Source of the DNA: Candidatus Omnitrophota bacterium
GTDB taxonomy: Bacteria > Omnitrophota > Gorgyraeia > Zapsychrales > Fredricksoniimonadaceae
Reading direction: 5' to 3'
Length of the DNA: 38,299 bases
Assembly: GCA_013286575.1 (NCBI GenBank)
Contig: JABDFL010000008.1
Coordinates: forward strand, 1-38,299
Made by a program: the position numbers and the translations under genes. The notes under the pieces were generated by a model. The model did no database searches and had not been told where the DNA came from. It saw only the letters and a program-made list of their open reading frames with translations. Of this stretch, positions 34,274-38,299 are shown piece after piece (position 1 is the first letter of the stretch; the number at the start of each line of letters is the position of its first letter).

Positions 34274-34302
34274 AGTATGTAATATATTTAAATCAAAAAC
34301 AA
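34274..34302 (-). promoter_or_regulatory. Possible promoter of the 1183-residue protein
   Basis: TTGTTT (34302-34297), 17 nt, CATACT (34279-34274). The arrangement matches that before the paralogue at 16406-16433. Only 5 nt separate it from the ATG at 34268 and no Shine-Dalgarno is seen, so either the mRNA is leaderless or the true promoter is elsewhere. Confidence 0.3.
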
Positions 34303-34312
34303 GGGCTGGGGC

Positions 34313-36124
34313 TTACTTTAAGCGTTTTTCAAGGTGGGCGATCAAATCCCGGGTTTGGGACAAATCTGCGCGCATCTTGTTGGAGTCAGCGCTGGCACCG
34401 GCAAAACATACCATATCGCTTTGTTCAAGGAGGGTTTTAACTTGACTGATCAGTGTCTCCTCTGCTTTTGCTGTTTTTAAATGCTTTACAATTGCTTCAA
34501 TGCTTAAAGCAGCAGAAGACTGATGCCATTTATTGGCCAGATAATCACGCAAAACTTTGGATAAAAGCGCGTAAAAATCTTTGCTCTTTCCCGTTGGAAT
34601 ATACTCCTCTGCCGCAACCAGGCCGTGCCTGGCTTCTTTAACTGCTTTGAGCCTACGGGCAAAGGCAGGGTCGTTTTCAAGGCGGTCCTGAAAACGGCGC
34701 CACAAGAAATAAGAACCTCCCGCAACAAAAACAAATCCCAAGCTTATCCAGAACCAAATGGATCCGCAAAGTTTTTTCAACAATTGATGGGCCTTATGGA
34801 GGATTTTGCCAAAAGAAAATTGGTTCGCAGGCAGCATTGCCGGTGCCCGGCTAATATCAGAAAACCCGACAGCCTTAAACTCCTGATCGGGGCTGGGTGC
34901 CGTGACCTGGATGGCAAAAGGCCCCTGGGTGATGGTCTTATAGGCGTTAAGGGAAGTATCGAAATAGGAAAAATGCAAAGCAGGCACTTCTCTGGTCCCC
35001 GCGGAAGTCGGAATAATGACTTGCTCAGCTGTTTTTTCATCCCCTGTATCCTTGATTTGAGGCTCATAAATCTTAAAACCGGCATCCTGAAACACAGGCA
35101 TCTTTAAATTCTTAAAATTACCATCGCCGCTAATGGCCATCTTAAGGGTCAATGGATCACCGGCCTTGACCTGTAAAGGGGCGACACTGGCTTTAAAATC
35201 AAACTGGCCGATGGCACCTGAAAAATCCTGCGGACGATTGGCGTCAGGCAGCGGGGAAACATGCAATATGATCGGTTGCGCCGTCACGGTCACAGGACGG
35301 GTGGCATAGGTATCAAAAATATTATTGAATACGTCTGCCCCAAAAAGGGTATTTTCCTGGCTAAAAGGGTTGTTCTGCCCTGTTTTATAAAGGATATTGC
35401 CTTGGATTTGTATCGGACCAACAGGCAAATTCCCTAAATGACCGGGATAAATATTGGTCTTAAACTCAACCGTATCATATCGGACCCCGTTAACGATCCC
35501 CGAATCCTGCTCCGGCTTTTGATAATCATCGACGACCAATCCTGTTTTATCAAACTGCGGGTATTGGATGTCGCGGATGGGGACACCATTGACTAAAAGT
35601 TTGATGCTTAAAGGGACGCGCTCATTCAGGTACACATTAGTTTTAGCAACAGAAGCCGAGATCAGGACCTTATCTTTGATGCTTTCAGTGCTGGGCGCTT
35701 GGTCCTGGTCTCCTGAATCACTGTTGGCAGTTTGTGCCTGCGTTGAATCCTGAAAAACCTCGATATCAATAGGCTTGGTCGTATACGTCTGCCCGGCAAC
35801 GGTCGCCGTGATAGACGGGATTTGAAAATGGCCGACCTTGTTGGGAAATAAATTATAAACAAAAGACCGCTCGCTATGATAATCCCCGTTAACAATGGAC
35901 ACGCTGGTTGACGGCCCCAAATATTTGGCAGTAAAGCCATCGACCGTCGGCAAACTAATAGGATCCAGATCCTGATTGACCCCTGTGAATGTCAGCGTCA
36001 ACTGCACGACCTGGTCTAACGACACCCGGGGAGAATCAACGGTCGCTTCAAAGGTCACCGCATCAGCCCATGAAATGCTGCTCGTGATTATCAGCATAAC
36101 AAAAGATAAAATTAATTTTCTCAT
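34313..36124 (-). CDS. batD: BatD-like oxygen-tolerance protein
   Basis: A 603-residue membrane-anchored periplasmic protein. It has a signal peptide (1-20), several immunoglobulin-like beta domains (about 22-420, starting VTFEATVDSPRVSLDQ as in BatD), one transmembrane helix (about 445-467, SIWFWISLGFVFVAGG) and a cytoplasmic helical tail. Bat proteins are tied to aerotolerance and envelope stress in Bacteroides and Leptospira; biochemical function is unknown. GAGG lies 6 nt before the ATG and overlaps the stop of a repeat-derived ORF. The VWA-TPR gene upstream supports the assignment. Confidence 0.9.
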   Translation of the reverse strand: MRKLILSFVMLIITSSISWADAVTFEATVDSPRVSLDQVVQLTLTFTGVNQDLDPISLPTVDGFTAKYLGPSTSVSIVNGDYHSERSFVYNLFPNKVGHFQIPSITATVAGQTYTTKPIDIEVFQDSTQAQTANSDSGDQDQAPSTESIKDKVLISASVAKTNVYLNERVPLSIKLLVNGVPIRDIQYPQFDKTGLVVDDYQKPEQDSGIVNGVRYDTVEFKTNIYPGHLGNLPVGPIQIQGNILYKTGQNNPFSQENTLFGADVFNNIFDTYATRPVTVTAQPIILHVSPLPDANRPQDFSGAIGQFDFKASVAPLQVKAGDPLTLKMAISGDGNFKNLKMPVFQDAGFKIYEPQIKDTGDEKTAEQVIIPTSAGTREVPALHFSYFDTSLNAYKTITQGPFAIQVTAPSPDQEFKAVGFSDISRAPAMLPANQFSFGKILHKAHQLLKKLCGSIWFWISLGFVFVAGGSYFLWRRFQDRLENDPAFARRLKAVKEARHGLVAAEEYIPTGKSKDFYALLSKVLRDYLANKWHQSSAALSIEAIVKHLKTAKAEETLISQVKTLLEQSDMVCFAGASADSNKMRADLSQTRDLIAHLEKRLK

Positions 36125-36132
36125 AATTGCCT

Positions 36133-36396
36133 CTACATAACAACCGTCATTCCCAGACCTACTATACGTGTCATTGCCAGACCTACTTTACGTTTCATTG
36201 CCAGACCTACTATACGTGTCATTGCCAGACCTACTTTACGTGTCATTCCCAGACCTACTATACGTGTCATTGCCAGACCTACTTTACGTGTCATTGCCAG
36301 ACCTACTTTACGTGTCATTGCCAGACCTACTTTACGTGTCATTGCGAGGAGCGAAGCGACGAAGCAATCTTTTAACAAAATTACGGTCTTTTTCAT
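36133..36396 (-). CDS. Repeat-derived 87-codon ORF between the VWA-TPR gene and batD
   Basis: The ATG at 36396 lies 1 nt after the TAA of the VWA-TPR gene, with AAAGGA about 8 nt upstream. The frame ends in TAG overlapping the batD ribosome site. The first 9 residues are MKKTVILLK; the rest is the translation of a complete family A repeat and eight 24-bp units, giving LAMTRKVG repeated. The array lacks stops in other frames too, so openness alone is weak evidence. It may be untranslated spacer, or a de novo hydrophobic/cationic peptide that couples translation of the two genes. Confidence 0.3.
   Translation of the reverse strand: MKKTVILLKDCFVASLLAMTRKVGLAMTRKVGLAMTRKVGLAMTRIVGLGMTRKVGLAMTRIVGLAMKRKVGLAMTRIVGLGMTVVM
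36145..36369. repeat. 24-bp tandem array (8 units) ending in a full family A repeat
   Basis: Eight units of the type cgtgtcattgccagacctac plus tata or ttta start at 36145, 36167, 36191, 36215, 36239, 36263, 36287 and 36311. A complete family A repeat follows at 36335-36369. Each unit begins with the left arm of family A, so the array looks like amplification of a half-element. There are no variable spacers, so it is not CRISPR. Confidence 0.92.
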
Positions 36397-36397
36397 C

Positions 36398-38299
36398 TTA
36401 CCAATCCTTTAACACCGGCCTATCATCTATTTTTCTAGGCATATAACTCAACAATTTTTTAGGTTCTTCGTTTTCCTGATACTCTTCCAGAAGATCTTCG
36501 GCCTGCTTGCGGTCAAGTTCTTTTTGGTTCTCCTCGGCCTGGGCCTGGGCATTCTTTTGTTTTTGCCCTTGTGATCCGGCAGGCTGTTGCTTCTCCTGCC
36601 GCTTCTGTTGATTTTGCTGGCCCTGTTGGTCCTGCGGGCTCTGTTGCTTCTGTCGGCCTTGTTGGCCCTGCTGATCCTGCTTGTTTTGCTTACTTTGTTG
36701 ACTCTGCTGATCCTGCTGTTGATTTTGCTGACCCTGTTGGCCTTGCTGATTCTGCTGATTCTGTTGGCTCTGCTGCTGTTGTTTCTGGTTTTGCTGCTGC
36801 TGTTGATTTTGCTGCTGTTGCTGTTGTTGTTTTACCTGTTTTAACCGCTCAATTTCTTTTTTGACAAAATCCTGATTATATAAAGCATCCTGGTCTTTGG
36901 GGTCAGCCGCTATGGTTTGTCCATAATGCCCTAACGCCTCTTGCAGGGATTTGATAGCTTCATCAACATTGGTATTTGCTTTCTGCATGCCTGATTTATA
37001 AAGAACATTACCTAAATTATACTCTGCCTTGGGTTTAATGTTAATATTTTTATCCCCGGCAGCCTGGCTCAAATACCCCAAAGCCTTTGCATAATCCCCC
37101 TTCTTATACAAAGCTGTGCCTAGATCGTAATCAACGACCGGGGACTTCTGGTCCTGGCTTAAAGCTTCCTGATAAAGATCAAGGGAATCATCGAATTTAC
37201 CTTGCTTGTATAAATCATTACCCTTATTGACCTCACCGGCAACCGAGGCGAAGGCTAAAGAGGGCATTAAAAAGAGTGTCATTGCGAGGAACAAAATTTT
37301 TATTATGTCATTGCCAGACCTACCATACCTGTCATTGCCAGGCCTACTATACGTGTCATTGCCAGGCCTACTATACGTGTCATTGCCAGGCCTACTATAC
37401 GTGTCATTGCGAGGAGCCGAAGGCGACGAAGCAATCTTTTTAAAGAAATTATTTCGCTTCGCTCGCAATGACACGCCAAGCGTTTCAACCAATAAAAACA
37501 CAAACGCCAGCGTCAACGGCCACTGGAAACGTTCATCGTAAAGCTTGGCAATTTTTGCCTCGGCATCATGTTTTTTCAATTTCGATAACTGCCTGTCATA
37601 TAAATAATCCAGGCCAAACCGGTCCGCCCCGCTGCGGACGTACGCGCCGTGCGTGATGTATGCTATTTGCTGCAGTAAATTCTCATTCAAGTGTGATTTG
37701 ACCACGTTACCGTCAGCATCTTTCAGGAATCCGGTTGTGCCGTCAGCATTGGCCACCTGGATCAAATCCCCTTCCCTGGTGCCGACCCCGACAGTAAAAA
37801 TCCGTACCCCTTTTTCAGCGGCACGCCGGGCCGCCTGCAGGGCATCGCCTTCCTCATCTTCCCCATCCGTCACCAAAATGACCGCTTTATCGGAATCCGT
37901 CATCCCCTGGTAAGCCTTGACACTCTCATCAATGGCTTGGGACATGTTCGTGCCGCCGCGGGGGATGGAATCCGTGCTTAGATCATCCAGGCTCAATAAA
38001 AACCCGTTATAGTCGTATGTTAACGGGCACATCACCATCGCGTCCCCGGCAAAAGCGATCAGGCCAATGTGGTCTGAACCGTTTAATTTCATGACCAAAT
38101 CCCTGATCGCAAGCTTGCTGCGCTCTAAACGCGAAGGCAGGACATCACGGGTCAACATGCTTTTTGATACGTCGACAACAACCATAATGTCCAAGCCATG
38201 GCGCTTGACCGGCCGGACAATAAACCCCCATTGCGGCCGGCTGATGGCCGCAACCATAAGCACAAAAGCCGCCATCACCAAAACAGCTTTCAATCTGTA
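36398..38299 (-). CDS. Fused VWA-TPR Bat protein (BatB/BatC-like), 5' end outside window
   Basis: The frame is open to the right edge. The only early start in the window is TTG at 38293, inside the usual N-terminal membrane region, so the true start lies beyond the window. A transmembrane segment precedes a VWA domain with the MIDAS residues DVSKS, the GGTN threonine and TDGEDE, then a second transmembrane segment (WPLTLAFVFLLVETLGV). A repeat-encoded stretch of about 66 residues follows, then a hydrophobic segment like a signal peptide (FLMPSLAFA). After that come TPR repeats (GNDLYKQGKFDDSLDLYQEAL and following), a very Gln-rich tail and a short conserved end. VWA-TPR fusions exist in gammaproteobacterial Bat proteins, while other lineages keep separate genes; here the join is made of repeat DNA. 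Confidence 0.88.
   Translation of the reverse strand, partial: YRLKAVLVMAAFVLMVAAISRPQWGFIVRPVKRHGLDIMVVVDVSKSMLTRDVLPSRLERSKLAIRDLVMKLNGSDHIGLIAFAGDAMVMCPLTYDYNGFLLSLDDLSTDSIPRGGTNMSQAIDESVKAYQGMTDSDKAVILVTDGEDEEGDALQAARRAAEKGVRIFTVGVGTREGDLIQVANADGTTGFLKDADGNVVKSHLNENLLQQIAYITHGAYVRSGADRFGLDYLYDRQLSKLKKHDAEAKIAKLYDERFQWPLTLAFVFLLVETLGVSLRAKRNNFFKKIASSPSAPRNDTYSRPGNDTYSRPGNDTYSRPGNDRYGRSGNDIIKILFLAMTLFLMPSLAFASVAGEVNKGNDLYKQGKFDDSLDLYQEALSQDQKSPVVDYDLGTALYKKGDYAKALGYLSQAAGDKNINIKPKAEYNLGNVLYKSGMQKANTNVDEAIKSLQEALGHYGQTIAADPKDQDALYNQDFVKKEIERLKQVKQQQQQQQNQQQQQNQKQQQQSQQNQQNQQGQQGQQNQQQDQQSQQSKQNKQDQQGQQGRQKQQSPQDQQGQQNQQKRQEKQQPAGSQGQKQKNAQAQAEENQKELDRKQAEDLLEEYQENEEPKKLLSYMPRKIDDRPVLKDW
37277..37298. 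repeat. Partial family A repeat inside a signal-peptide-like segment
   Basis: tgtcattgcgagga followed by non-repeat A/T sequence. In the reading frame of the VWA-TPR gene it encodes FLAMTL, the hydrophobic core of the segment ending SLAFA before the TPR domain. Confidence 0.6.
37305..37474. repeat. 24-bp tandem array (4 units) plus inverted pair of family A repeats, translated in frame
   Basis: Four 24-bp units start at 37305, 37329, 37353 and 37377. An inverted family A pair follows at 37401-37474, tgtcattgcgagg ... gcaatc then ttcgcttcgctcgcaatgac. The whole element is open in the VWA-TPR frame and encodes repeated TYSRPGND octapeptides. Units are nearly the same as those of the array at 36145-36369. 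Confidence 0.92.

Noticed and set aside
36145-36369. Direct repeats resembling a CRISPR array
   Set aside because: The 24-bp units are contiguous with no unique spacers, and they are visibly derived from the left arm of the dispersed family A repeat. No cas genes are nearby.
36127-36446. Plus-strand octapeptide-repeat frames across the Bat array
   Set aside because: The 24-bp unit has no stop in several frames of either strand, so these open frames are expected by chance and have no start or ribosome-site support.
36571-36864. Plus-strand leucine-rich or alanine-rich open frames
   Set aside because: They are the complement of the Gln-rich tail of the VWA-TPR protein; repeated CAG/CAA codons give long hydrophobic shadows.
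37303-37503. 66-codon minus-strand frame in the Bat locus as a separate gene
   Set aside because: It is another frame of the 24-bp array inside the VWA-TPR gene, with no ribosome site and no operon-like boundaries, unlike the 36133-36396 frame.

Overview
The window looks like a compact chromosomal segment from an uncultured diderm bacterium, most likely of the Candidatus Omnitrophota (OP3) type. That placement is an inference. It rests on the outer-membrane functions present (lpxB, an MsbA-like exporter, a two-partner secretion pair), on two very large exported proteins of a family I cannot name, and on abundant short palindromic repeats of the tgtcattgcgag...cgaagcaatc type lying inside and between genes. 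Both ends cut genes: a giant adhesin at the left edge and a VWA/TPR (Bat) gene at the right edge. Nearly everything is on the minus strand; only a Gfo/Idh/MocA oxidoreductase and lpxB are on the plus strand.

Region 1 (1-7332) holds a TpsA-like adhesin with its own predicted promoter, its TpsB transporter (TTG start), a stand-alone POTRA protein, a small exported protein resembling a degenerate desulfoferrodoxin, and a prepilin peptidase. Region 2 (7322-13135) continues the same tightly packed strand with aroE, leuA, ilvC, a class II aldolase and pfkA. Region 3 (13197-16373) is a 1058-residue exported protein of unknown function. Region 4 (16444-26432) is a long co-directional run that reads rpsB, tsf, pyrH, frr, tRNA-Lys, tRNA-Leu, tRNA-Gly, a PTS IIA gene, yvcK, ptsH, ptsI, a nucleotidyltransferase, metK and ahcY. 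It joins translation, a permease-less PTS and the SAM/SAH cycle. Region 5 (26644-30724) holds an MsbA-like ABC transporter divergent from the oxidoreductase and lpxB, so it is a lipid A-related locus. Region 6 (30717-34268) is a 1183-residue paralogue of the region 3 protein. Region 7 (34313-38299) is a Bat-type locus: BatD, and a fused VWA plus TPR protein.

The two most interesting signals are these. First, the two large exported proteins share an N-terminal module of about 340 residues and a C-terminal module of about 60 residues. They flank unrelated central regions, one of which contains a protein-kinase-like fold with altered catalytic residues. This is the architecture of a delivery or display system with exchangeable payloads, and I do not recognise it. 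Second, palindromic repeats have entered reading frames repeatedly without breaking them. They sit inside lpxB twice and appear to supply its Shine-Dalgarno and GTG start. They sit inside the 1183-residue protein, with its paralogue showing an uninterrupted site. They encode parts of two apparent signal peptides. They also form 24-bp (8-codon) tandem arrays that join VWA to TPR and that build an 87-codon ORF placed exactly between two Bat genes.

Gene starts were chosen from Shine-Dalgarno spacing, stop/start overlaps and family length. Promoters and terminators were judged by eye. No database search was possible.
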